Source: Prevotella sp. (GTDB lineage: Bacteria; Bacteroidota; Bacteroidia; Bacteroidales; Bacteroidaceae). From it: a stretch of DNA of 64,000 nt. The notes beneath the pieces are model-generated. The model ran no database searches and was not told where the DNA came from. It saw nothing but the letters and a program-made list of their open reading frames with translations. The position numbers and the translations under genes are program-made. The stretch's first letter is position 1. The number at the start of each line of letters is the position of its first letter. Of this stretch, positions 18,260 to 26,120 are shown piece after piece. The stretch spans positions 57,238 to 121,237 of the forward strand of contig JAGCOB010000011.1 in NCBI GenBank assembly GCA_017645645.1, given 5' to 3'.

Positions 18260-18931
18260 ATGAAAAAGGTTTTATTATTTGTTGTTGTCTGCCTGATAGC
18301 AGGAACAACCGTAGGATATGCACAGTTAACCAGTGAGCAGATTCAGGCACGTAAGGAGTTAAAGAAGGCTACCAAGGCTGAGTTGAATGAAAAGGCTACT
18401 AAGACAGCCCGTAAGGAGGCTAAGAAGCTGACTAAAGAGGGATGGAAGGTTTCTCCTGGAGCATTGCCCATGGAGAAACAGTTAGACCGTTCTTATATGA
18501 TGGAAATGGAAATAGATGATGATCTATTTCAGAAGTTCATCATTGGTGAGGCCATGAGTTTCGGTAGTGTCTATGATGCGGCAAAGATGCAGGCAACAGA
18601 ACTTGCCAAACAGGCTTTGGCTGGTAAGATTCAGACTGAGGTGACGGCTCTTATTGAGAATACGGTAGCCAACGAACAAGTAGGCAAAGACGTGGCAAAC
18701 TCCCTTGCCAAGTCGATTATGGCGAATAAGAACCTGATTATTCAAAGCATTGGTCGTGTACTTCCTGTTGTGGAACTCTACCGTGAGAAGCCCAATGGCT
18801 ATGAGGTGCTTGTCCGTATTGCCTATAATAGTAAAATGGCAAAGGCTGCAGCCAAAAAGGCGGCAGGCGAGGAACTGGCTAAGCAAGGTGAGGAAGTACA
18901 GAGGAAACTCGACGATATCCTAGGCTGGTAA
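18260..18931 (+). CDS. Secreted helical protein, caspase-locus gene 1
   Basis: Signal peptide (1-21, VGYAQ), then a Lys/Ala/Glu-rich helical stretch and a region reminiscent of bacterial LPP20-like or FlgT-like domains (AKMQATELAKQALAGKIQTEVTALIENT, then VLPVVELYREKPNGYEVLVRIAYNSKMA). The family is not firmly recognised. It lies 3 bp before the DUF4384 gene, which has a related N-terminal half, so the two products probably act together in the periplasm (inference). Confidence 0.7.
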   Translation: MKKVLLFVVVCLIAGTTVGYAQLTSEQIQARKELKKATKAELNEKATKTARKEAKKLTKEGWKVSPGALPMEKQLDRSYMMEMEIDDDLFQKFIIGEAMSFGSVYDAAKMQATELAKQALAGKIQTEVTALIENTVANEQVGKDVANSLAKSIMANKNLIIQSIGRVLPVVELYREKPNGYEVLVRIAYNSKMAKAAAKKAAGEELAKQGEEVQRKLDDILGW

Positions 18932-18934
18932 ACA

Positions 18935-19798
18935 ATGAGACAAGCGGTTATCCTCCTGCTGACACTCTTGACTACTTCCGCTTTTGCCCAAAAGGTGAAG
19001 ACGGTGGAGGGAGAATATACCTACCATGCTCCTGAGAATGTGACCATGGAGCAGGCTCGTCGTACCGCTCTGGACCGTGCCAAGATTCAGGCAATAGCCG
19101 ATGAGTTCGGTACTATCGTGCAACAGACCAATACCACGCGGATTCAGAATACGAACGGAGAGGCGGCAACGGATTTCTATAGCATCGGGGGCAGTGAGGT
19201 GAAAGGAGAATGGCTGGAGACTATCGGCAAGCCCGAGTATACTATTACCTATGAGGATAATATGTTGATTGTCACTTGTAAGGTGAAGGGTAAGGCGCGT
19301 GAGATCGTCTCGGCTCAGATTGACTTCAAGGCTCATGTGCTTCGTAACGGTACAGATGATAAGTTCGAGGATGACGACTTCAAGAGCGGAAACGACCTCT
19401 ACCTGTCGTTTGTCTCACCCGTGAAGGGTTTCCTGGCCGTCTATCTCATTGACGCGGACAACAAGGCATTCTGCCTCCTTCCTTATCGTTCGCAGATGGA
19501 GGGTATCTATCCCATCGAGGCCAACCGCCGCTATGTTTTCTTTGATATCAAGAGTGCCTCGCCAGAGGAACGTGCTATGGTTGACGAGTATGTGATGACG
19601 TGTGAGCGTTCCTCAGAACACAACCTCATCTATATTGTATTCTCTCCCAATCCGTTTGCCAAGGCTGCCGACAGTTCCTCGAACGACCTCCTGCCTCGTG
19701 AGTTATCCTTCGAGGACTTCCAGCAGTGGCTCGTCAAATGCCGCAAGCATGATAAGGAGATGAACCTGCGACGGATACCCATTGAGATTACAAAATAA
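18935..19798 (+). CDS. DUF4384-domain secreted protein, caspase-locus gene 2
   Basis: Signal peptide ending AFAQ, then an N-terminal domain with AENVTMEQARRTALDRAK-like helices (compare FlgT-N/LPP20 domains). The C-terminal DUF4384-like beta domain includes LYLSFVSPVKGFLAVYLID, FCLLPYRSQ and the terminal NLIYIVFSPNPF. DUF4384 is found elsewhere fused or linked to caspase-fold (peptidase C14) proteins, which fits the neighbours here. The domain assignment is from motif memory, not a search. Confidence 0.7.
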   Translation: MRQAVILLLTLLTTSAFAQKVKTVEGEYTYHAPENVTMEQARRTALDRAKIQAIADEFGTIVQQTNTTRIQNTNGEAATDFYSIGGSEVKGEWLETIGKPEYTITYEDNMLIVTCKVKGKAREIVSAQIDFKAHVLRNGTDDKFEDDDFKSGNDLYLSFVSPVKGFLAVYLIDADNKAFCLLPYRSQMEGIYPIEANRRYVFFDIKSASPEERAMVDEYVMTCERSSEHNLIYIVFSPNPFAKAADSSSNDLLPRELSFEDFQQWLVKCRKHDKEMNLRRIPIEITK

Positions 19799-19828
19799 AT
19801 ATAAGATATTATTTACTAAAAACCAAAT

Positions 19829-20878
19829 ATGATGAAAAAACTACTATTCTTTTTTGCAGTCCTTTGCATGATAGCATTGGATGCAAGTGCCGGTGGAACT
19901 AAGACCGATTACCGCAATGCGTTGATTCTTGCTTACTCACAGGCAAACAGTGTCTATGAAGATGACAACATCAAGTTGGAGATTTATAACGAGCAGTTGT
20001 GGGCTACCAATAAGACCAAGAAGACCATATTCATCGACAAGGCCCAATGTTTCGTCTTCCATAATGGCCAGGCAAAACCTATGTTCGACTCTGAGCAGAA
20101 CAAGCAAGGTGATGATAAAAAAGCCTCCAAGAAGGGTAAGAGCACCAAGGAGGACGAGTACATCACTGTTGCTCCCAATATCGGTGCTAAGCAGAATGAG
20201 ACATACATCTACAATATGTCGACATCACTTTACAAGAAATATACTACCACAGAGACTACCGACGACGACTTCACGGAGTATGACAAGCGACTGCTTTCTA
20301 TCGTCGAGGAATTGGTGACTGAGTCATTGGAGGGTGACCCAAAGGGCAAGGAGTATAAAGGAACGGTTGTACGTCATTTGACAGAGGATGAGAGTATCAA
20401 CAACATTGGAGCATCTGTAGCCTATGCCTTCAACAAAAAGGCCGAGGATTGGACGAATGTTTCGATGTCCACATGGGTAAGCGATGTTATTTTTGCTCCT
20501 TTTTACGTAGAGATGCCAACCGACCTGAAAAAGAAAGATAAGAAGGGCTTCGGAATCAAAGAGACGACACCGGCAATCATCCATCTCAGAGCCAATAGTC
20601 CCTTTGAGTTTGACGAGGACAAATCGCCTATCATCGTGTGTGACTGGGAGGGTAATTATAAAAAAGGTACCTTTACACTGAATCACACCTGGATATCGAA
20701 GAAAAAGGGTAGTTTCCTTGGCAAGTTCGTAGGTGGTCTGTTTACTTTTGGAGCGTTGTGGTATACGCCTTTCTCCGAGAATGCCTATAAGAAGATTATC
20801 CATTTCGACGGTGCTACCGCAGACTGGGGAAAGCTTAATTATGTCAGCGACATCATGAATACCGGACAAGACGACTGA
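19829..20878 (+). CDS. Secreted protein of unknown function, caspase-locus gene 3
   Basis: Two adjacent ATG codons (19829, 19832); signal peptide ending DASAG. The mature part starts with a beta-rich domain (IKLEIYNEQLWATNKTKKTI), a Lys-rich loop (KKASKKGKSTKEDE), and a C-terminal glycine-rich hydrophobic stretch (SFLGKFVGGLFTFGALWY) that could touch the membrane. No family recognised. Its stop codon overlaps the next start by 1 bp (TGATG), so translation is probably coupled to the caspase gene. Confidence 0.7.
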   Translation: MMKKLLFFFAVLCMIALDASAGGTKTDYRNALILAYSQANSVYEDDNIKLEIYNEQLWATNKTKKTIFIDKAQCFVFHNGQAKPMFDSEQNKQGDDKKASKKGKSTKEDEYITVAPNIGAKQNETYIYNMSTSLYKKYTTTETTDDDFTEYDKRLLSIVEELVTESLEGDPKGKEYKGTVVRHLTEDESINNIGASVAYAFNKKAEDWTNVSMSTWVSDVIFAPFYVEMPTDLKKKDKKGFGIKETTPAIIHLRANSPFEFDEDKSPIIVCDWEGNYKKGTFTLNHTWISKKKGSFLGKFVGGLFTFGALWYTPFSENAYKKIIHFDGATADWGKLNYVSDIMNTGQDD

Positions 20879-22236
20879 TGCGAACATTACTGACGATAGT
20901 GATTTGTTTTTGTTGCCTTCACGGACATAGTGTGACGGTCGACAAACGCACCTCAGAAGCTCTGGGGTTTATCAAGCAGGGCTATATACAATATGGGTTT
21001 GAAGAGCTGAAGAAATCAGCTGCCACCAATGATCTGGCCGCTCAGTATTATCTGGCTGTCTGCTATCAATATGGTATCGGGACCGAGAAAAGCGATTCCG
21101 ATGCCTTTAAGATGTATCGCAAGGCGGCAGAGCGCGGACTTCCTGATGCCATGTACCATATTGCTGCTTTCTACAGAGATGGCATTGCTGTGCCGCAGGA
21201 CACTGCACGTGAGAAGGAGTGGTTGCAGCGCTATAGCAAGAAGGGGGGACAATTCCTGCTCACCGACCTTATACCTATCTATAACGAAGGTGTGAAGTAT
21301 TCGCAGAACTATGCCCTGAACCCCACGGGAAGCAGTGGCACTCCTGCCAACCAGGTGGCTCAGAATACAGTCCAGCAGCCTCAGGTCATCGTACAGGCAC
21401 AACCCATTGCTGTCACTCAGCCTCAGACTGCCAATAAGCCTGCTCAGCAGACAAAGAAGTCAGATGTCGACCAGAACATTCCTACAGGCAAACTGATGCG
21501 TACACATACTTTTGCCCTTATCATTGCTAATGAGAACTATATGGAAGTTGCCAATGTTCCTAATGCATTGAATGATGGTCAGGTCTTTAAAGAATATTGT
21601 CAAAAGACACTCGGCATACCAGAAAGCAATATCCGTTATATACCTGATGCAACACTGAATCGCATGAAGAGGCAGTTGAGCTGGATTACTCAGGTGATGG
21701 AGGCCTATAAGGGTGACGCCAACATCATCTTCTACTATGCTGGTCACGGCATCCCTGACGAGAGTAACCAATCGTCTTACCTGTTACCTGTCGACGGCTA
21801 CGGCTCTGATATAACGACGGGATACAGCCTTGATGAAATCTATCAAATGCTAGGAGAAAAGAAAGCTAAGTCTGTTGTCGTTTTACTTGATGCCTGCTTT
21901 AGCGGTGCCAATCGTGATGGAGCTATGCTAGCTTCGGCCCGTGGTGTGGCTATTAAAGCCAAACAGAGTGCACCTAAAGGCAAGATGGTCATTCTCTCGG
22001 CAGCGCAAGGTGATGAGACAGCCTATCCATACAAAGAGAAAAATCATGGAATGTTTACCTATTATCTGCTGAAGAAACTGAGGGATACAAAAGGCGATGT
22101 GACTTTCGGCGAATTGGCCGACTATGTCACCAGTGAGGTGATGAAGCAGAGTGTCGTCACTAATGGCAAGATGCAGACTCCTCAGGCTATTCCTTCTGAC
22201 AAGGCAGAGGACTGGAAGAAATGGAATTTTAAATAA
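20878..22236 (+). CDS. Sel1-repeat / caspase-like protease (peptidase C14), caspase-locus gene 4
   Basis: Signal peptide (about 1-18), two Sel1-like repeats (AAQYYLAVCYQYGIGTEKSD; DAMYHIAAFYRDGIAVPQD), a Gln/Pro-rich linker (about 140-200), and a C-terminal caspase fold (about 215-430). The catalytic His290 is in YYAGHGIPD and Cys340 in LLDACFSGANRDG; SAAQGDETAYPY forms the S1-side loop. Both residues of the dyad are present, so activity is expected. Substrates are unknown. Predicted location is periplasmic or surface, unlike typical cytoplasmic defence caspases. Confidence 0.88.
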   Translation: MRTLLTIVICFCCLHGHSVTVDKRTSEALGFIKQGYIQYGFEELKKSAATNDLAAQYYLAVCYQYGIGTEKSDSDAFKMYRKAAERGLPDAMYHIAAFYRDGIAVPQDTAREKEWLQRYSKKGGQFLLTDLIPIYNEGVKYSQNYALNPTGSSGTPANQVAQNTVQQPQVIVQAQPIAVTQPQTANKPAQQTKKSDVDQNIPTGKLMRTHTFALIIANENYMEVANVPNALNDGQVFKEYCQKTLGIPESNIRYIPDATLNRMKRQLSWITQVMEAYKGDANIIFYYAGHGIPDESNQSSYLLPVDGYGSDITTGYSLDEIYQMLGEKKAKSVVVLLDACFSGANRDGAMLASARGVAIKAKQSAPKGKMVILSAAQGDETAYPYKEKNHGMFTYYLLKKLRDTKGDVTFGELADYVTSEVMKQSVVTNGKMQTPQAIPSDKAEDWKKWNFK

Positions 22237-22240
22237 GTGT

Positions 22241-22714
22241 ATGCTGACGCCTCTGAGAATGCTCCTGCTGCTCATCATGATGGGTTTTACTACGATGGCA
22301 GTCGCGCAGGATGTCAATCTAGATAGCCTGTATGGGGAGTATGTGACAGAGGACGTGAGAAAGCAACTGGATAAGTTCAAGGAACTGGAAATACAACTGC
22401 AACAGCAGGAACAGGAGCGTGAAAAGAAGAAGACGGTATGGTATCTGATCTTGGCAGGGTGTGCAGTCAGTGCCGCCTTTGTCACGGGAGGTATCTTCCG
22501 TGCTGTATTCAAGGGACAGGAGGGTGCACCGCTCCGTAATAAGCTCTCTGCAGGAGCCATCTGTCTGTGTGGCGGCATCGTCATCTTCCTGCTTGATGTC
22601 GTTTGGTTCTACATGTCCTTTGAGGCCAACCAGAAAGTACAGAAGCTGATTCTCTTTGCCATTCTCCTCGTCTTAGGTATCGCCTTGTGGATTTACACGA
22701 AAAGACAAAAGTGA
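22241..22714 (+). CDS. Small membrane protein with coiled coil, caspase-locus gene 5
   Basis: Starts 4 bp after the caspase gene. Signal peptide (MLTPLRMLLLLIMM...AVAQ), a short helix likely to form a coiled coil (KFKELEIQLQQQEQEREKKK), then three hydrophobic segments (VWYLILAGCAVSAAFVTGG; LSAGAICLCGGIVIFLLDVV; LILFAILLVLGIALWIY). No family recognised. It closes the first transcription unit. Confidence 0.65.
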   Translation: MLTPLRMLLLLIMMGFTTMAVAQDVNLDSLYGEYVTEDVRKQLDKFKELEIQLQQQEQEREKKKTVWYLILAGCAVSAAFVTGGIFRAVFKGQEGAPLRNKLSAGAICLCGGIVIFLLDVVWFYMSFEANQKVQKLILFAILLVLGIALWIYTKRQK

Positions 22715-22738
22715 CCTGATATTATGAATAATTCTGAC

Positions 22739-22773
22739 AAAGTGCCTCAAATTTAGGGGCACTTTTCGTTTTT
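22739..22773 (+). terminator. Intrinsic terminator of the first caspase-locus unit
   Basis: AAAGTGCC (22739-22746) pairs with GGCACTTT (22758-22765), followed by a T-rich tract. Confidence 0.75.
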
Positions 22774-22872
22774 GTTTGCTGCTGGACGCAAATGAGCGAA
22801 ATATAGGATATTTTGGTAAACAACTCATACATAGAGAGTTATCGTTTTGAGAGTGGTATAACTCGAAGGATA

Positions 22873-22911
22873 AGGGGCAAAAACGGTTAAAAAACCACCG
22901 TTTTTGCCCCT
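22873..22911. repeat. Perfect 14-bp inverted repeat
   Basis: AGGGGCAAAAACGG pairs with CCGTTTTTGCCCCT across an 11-nt loop, followed by GTTTTTGC. It could be a second terminator or part of a structured RNA. Confidence 0.8.
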
Positions 22912-22964
22912 GTTTTTGCATAGAAAGGTGCCTCCTTTCGGGTCTTTTGAAGGCACCAAACGGG

Positions 22965-23051
22965 TAGAAAGGAGCCTTCAAACTCCTCGTTAGGTGCGTC
23001 CAAACTCATTTTTTGCTCAAAACAAGCGTCTTGAAGGCTCCTAACTTTCTA
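22965..23051. repeat. Long-range inverted repeat (17 bp with a bulge)
   Basis: TAGAAAG+GAGCCTTCAA (22965-22981) pairs with TTGAAGGCTC (23031-23040), a CTAA bulge, and CTTTCTA (23045-23051). The enclosed loop is 49 nt and repeats related words (AGGTGCGTCCAAACTC compared with GGAGCCTTCAAACTC). Confidence 0.75.
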
Positions 23052-23145
23052 GATGCTCCTAAAATCCGAACAAAATTTCTACCAAACTTCTTGACATTTT
23101 GTGTTTATGCCACTCTGTAGCCATAAAAAAAATAATCCCCAATCT

Positions 23146-23176
23146 TTTGCTAATATCACTTTTTTCATTATATTTG
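23146..23176 (+). promoter_or_regulatory. Promoter of the second caspase-locus transcription unit
   Basis: TTTG (23146-23149), exactly 19-bp spacer, TATATTTG (23169-23176), 21 bp before the ATG at 23198. Confidence 0.8.
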
Positions 23177-23197
23177 CAGGGTATAATATATTATGAT

Positions 23198-24067
23198 ATG
23201 AGGAAAACAAGACTATTATTACTGATGACTTTATTGATTGTCGCAACGACAGTGATGGGACAGAATGATGCCAATGCCAGACGGCAGGTGGCAAGAAAGC
23301 GTGGTGCTAGTGTCACCCGACAGACGACTCAACAGCCTGTTCAGCAACCGGTGCAGGCACAACAGCCGCAGGCGACAGTGCCTACAACCCCTCCGGCACC
23401 GAGTAATATTAAGAATCAAGGACAGTACGACCAGTATATCGAGGCAGCCAAGAAAGGGGATGCTGCCGCAGAACTGAAAGTCGCCCAGAGTCACCAATTC
23501 CCGTCAGAAGGATATTTCTATTGGCTGAAGCGTTCGGCAGAACATGGTGATCATCGTGCTCAAAACGTGCTTGCCTACTGTTATTCCGAAGGACAGGGTA
23601 TAGCGCAAAACAAGAAGCTGGCTTTTGACTGGTGGTTGAAGTCTGCAGAACAGGGCAATGCTCTCTCACAGGGTGCTGTAGGAGCCTACTATTTGAATGG
23701 GGTAGTTGTTCCGAAGAATGAAGAGAAAGCATACTATTGGTATCAGAAAGGAGCAGCACAGAATGATGTCCACAGCCTGGTCATGATGGGGTTTGCCTAC
23801 GAGGGAAAGGGCATTATCCCGGAAGACCCCGTCAAATCCTTTGAATGCTTCAAGAAGGCTGCCGAGTTAGGCAGTGACATGGCAGAACCTCAGGTGGCTT
23901 TCCGCTATTTCTACGGCGACGGTGTGGCACAGGACTACGGACAGGCTGCCTATTGGTTTGAAAAGTGTATTGCCCGTGGTGGCGACCCTGAGGATATCCA
24001 GTACTGGAAGGAATTTCTGGATAAAGCAAAGATGCGACAGCAGATTAAAGATAAGCAGAAGAAATGA
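23198..24067 (+). CDS. Sel1-repeat secreted protein, caspase-locus gene 6
   Basis: The start at 23198 is chosen because it follows the promoter and gives a signal peptide (RKTRLLLLMTLLIVATTVMGQ). A Gln/Pro-rich low-complexity segment (about 35-70) precedes at least four Sel1-like repeats (for example AQNVLAYCYSEGQGIAQNKK, GAVGAYYLNGVVVPKNEEKA, MMGFAYEGKGIIPEDPVKSF, QVAFRYFYGDGVAQDYGQAA). Sel1 repeats are alpha-solenoid protein-binding scaffolds, and the repeats resemble those on the gene-4 caspase. It overlaps the next gene by 4 bp. Confidence 0.82.
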   Translation: MRKTRLLLLMTLLIVATTVMGQNDANARRQVARKRGASVTRQTTQQPVQQPVQAQQPQATVPTTPPAPSNIKNQGQYDQYIEAAKKGDAAAELKVAQSHQFPSEGYFYWLKRSAEHGDHRAQNVLAYCYSEGQGIAQNKKLAFDWWLKSAEQGNALSQGAVGAYYLNGVVVPKNEEKAYYWYQKGAAQNDVHSLVMMGFAYEGKGIIPEDPVKSFECFKKAAELGSDMAEPQVAFRYFYGDGVAQDYGQAAYWFEKCIARGGDPEDIQYWKEFLDKAKMRQQIKDKQKK

Positions 24068-26115
24068 GATACAGGACAATCATACTTGCCGTGTTGCTGA
24101 CTGTTGCAGGCATCGCCTCAGGACAAACGAGACGGCGTGTCGCAACGCAACGGACTACAACCACTACGCAACAGAGACAACAGACACCACAGCCACAGCA
24201 GTCTTCCGATGACGAGTGGAAACTGCTGTATGACGACCTGCGCAAGTGTCGTGCCTCCAACCACTATATGGTCCTCAACGGTCCGTATATCGGACTGTGT
24301 GCCTCGGACGGTGAGGAGATTATCAAGCCTGGAATATATGACGGTGTCATCGACTGCAACAGGTCTGAGTATATGTTGCTGCTGAAGAATGACCTGTGGG
24401 GACTCTACGACCTGAAACAACGCAAGGAGGTTATCCCCTGCAAGTACGAGAAAGACGGTGTTCAGGTGTATGATTTGTACAAGGAAGACTATGAAGGTCA
24501 TTTTGCAGAGACACCCGTTCGTGATATCTGTGTGGTGAGCAGGGATGGTAAGAGGGGAATCTATGATGTCAGACAAGGACGTGAGATAGTGCCTTGCGGC
24601 TATTTCGGAGCGGATGTGATGAAAGTGGTTGACGACATGTACCTCGTATGGAACCTGCCGACAGGCAAGGATGTCGCAGAGGGTTCTACGTCACTGCCCT
24701 ATGAAGGTATCTATGATGCACGTCAGCAGAAGCAGCTCACTCCGCTGAAATACGGTATGATATACCTTGACGATTTTGAGAAACAAGACTACTGCCGGGT
24801 ACTGAGCAACCGCGATCCTACTATTCAGCATGAAGAGGGAATTGGAATTGTTGACAGAGAGGGGCGTGAACTGTTGGAGCCGAAGTATACCACACTGATA
24901 CGGTTGGACTTCCTCAATGACAAAAGTTCTATTTTCATCGTGGGTGAGGGAGGACAGCGCAGTGGTGACTTTGGTGATAATTACAGCGAACTCGTCAGTG
25001 ACCGCTATGCCCTCTATGATGTGAAGAAGAAAGCTTTCCTGACAGGTTTTGACTACAAGCGCATCAACCCGTTGAAGGAGGGCATCGTGATATGGGAGGG
25101 GACGCAACTTACAGACTCCAGCAGTCTGGAAGGACTGACCTCTTTCTGTACCAAGGATGACCAGTGGGGCTATATGGACGTAAATGGTAAGATTGTCGTA
25201 CCAGCCCAGTATGAGGCGGTGACGGAATTCGAGGGCGGTGTGGCACAGGTGACCAAGAACGGTGTGACCTCCATGCTCGCCAATCCCTTGAAAGGTACTG
25301 TATTGACGATTGCCAAGGGAACAGAGTCGGGCAAGAACATCGACAGTAACATCCCAGAGACAGGCAGGAAGGACGAGAACCTGTTTGCCTTTGTCTTTGC
25401 TAATGAGAACTATGCCAACCTGAAAGGTGCCGACTATGCCATCAATGACGGAAAGGTGTTCTATGAGTATTGCAGAAAGACACTCGGTATGGTTCCTGAC
25501 AAACAGCTCCATTTCTACGAGGATGCCACCTATGGTAATATGGCGAGTGCCGTCAATACCATCAAGAATGTGGCAACAGTCTTTGACGGAGAGGCGAAGA
25601 TCATCTTCTATTTCGCAGGACTGGGGGCTACAGACAGCAAAACCAAGGAGCGTTACCTGTTGTTGGCCGACGGCTCCTTGCAGACTCTCGGGACGACAGG
25701 CTATAGTGTGACGGAATTGCAGAACACGCTCAATAGTCTGAATACCGTTTATACGCTGGTCATCATTGATGCTCCCTTCTCAAATACGGACCGTAACGGT
25801 AATATGTTGGCAGAGTCGCGTGGTGTACAGATAGCACCGAAGAAAATCCCTGTACAGGGAAAGACCATCTTCTGTGTCAGCAGTACGGACAACGAGACGG
25901 CATATGCCAGCAAGAACTACGGGCACGGACTGTTCACTTTCGGCATCCTGCAGCAACTGCAACAGACGAAAGGGGAGGGGACGTTGAAGGAACTGATAGA
26001 CAATGCCTCGGAATGGACGAAGAAGGAATCGATGAGTGAGTTTAAGCAGGCGCAGACTCCACAGCAGACGGTTTCTATGGAGATGGAAGAGCGATGGCAG
26101 CAATTTAAATTCTGA
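24064..26115 (+). CDS. WG-repeat protein with catalytically degenerate caspase fold, caspase-locus gene 7
   Basis: Signal peptide ending ASGQ, then a series of WG-type beta repeats (WGLYDLKQRKEVIPCKYE, RGIYDVRQGREIVPCGYF, WGYMDVNGKIVVPAQYEAV), then a caspase-like domain (about 440-660) closely matching those of genes 4 and 8. At the two catalytic positions the His is replaced (FYFAGLGATD, Leu520) and the Cys is replaced (IIDAPFSNTDRNG, Pro571). The rest of the fold is kept (NYANLKGADYAINDGKVFYEYC, GHGLFTFGIL). This is therefore most likely a pseudoprotease, perhaps a regulator, decoy or binding partner of the active paralogues. Confidence 0.85.
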   Translation: MRYRTIILAVLLTVAGIASGQTRRRVATQRTTTTTQQRQQTPQPQQSSDDEWKLLYDDLRKCRASNHYMVLNGPYIGLCASDGEEIIKPGIYDGVIDCNRSEYMLLLKNDLWGLYDLKQRKEVIPCKYEKDGVQVYDLYKEDYEGHFAETPVRDICVVSRDGKRGIYDVRQGREIVPCGYFGADVMKVVDDMYLVWNLPTGKDVAEGSTSLPYEGIYDARQQKQLTPLKYGMIYLDDFEKQDYCRVLSNRDPTIQHEEGIGIVDREGRELLEPKYTTLIRLDFLNDKSSIFIVGEGGQRSGDFGDNYSELVSDRYALYDVKKKAFLTGFDYKRINPLKEGIVIWEGTQLTDSSSLEGLTSFCTKDDQWGYMDVNGKIVVPAQYEAVTEFEGGVAQVTKNGVTSMLANPLKGTVLTIAKGTESGKNIDSNIPETGRKDENLFAFVFANENYANLKGADYAINDGKVFYEYCRKTLGMVPDKQLHFYEDATYGNMASAVNTIKNVATVFDGEAKIIFYFAGLGATDSKTKERYLLLADGSLQTLGTTGYSVTELQNTLNSLNTVYTLVIIDAPFSNTDRNGNMLAESRGVQIAPKKIPVQGKTIFCVSSTDNETAYASKNYGHGLFTFGILQQLQQTKGEGTLKELIDNASEWTKKESMSEFKQAQTPQQTVSMEMEERWQQFKF

Positions 26116-26120
26116 ATACG

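Larger units (their letters stand above)
22715..23197. other. 483-bp non-coding, highly structured intergenic region
   Basis: No convincing gene on either strand. After the terminator it contains a perfect 14-bp hairpin (22873-22886 / 22898-22911), a 7-bp stem (22927-22933 / 22951-22957), and a long stem of 7 plus 10 bp with a 4-nt bulge (22965-22981 / 23031-23051). It ends in a clear promoter. It splits the caspase locus in two. Confidence 0.7.

Noticed and set aside
22673-22981. Minus-strand ORF of about 100 codons in the structured intergenic region
   Set aside because: Its codons run through the inverted repeats and the terminator; no family match and no promoter.
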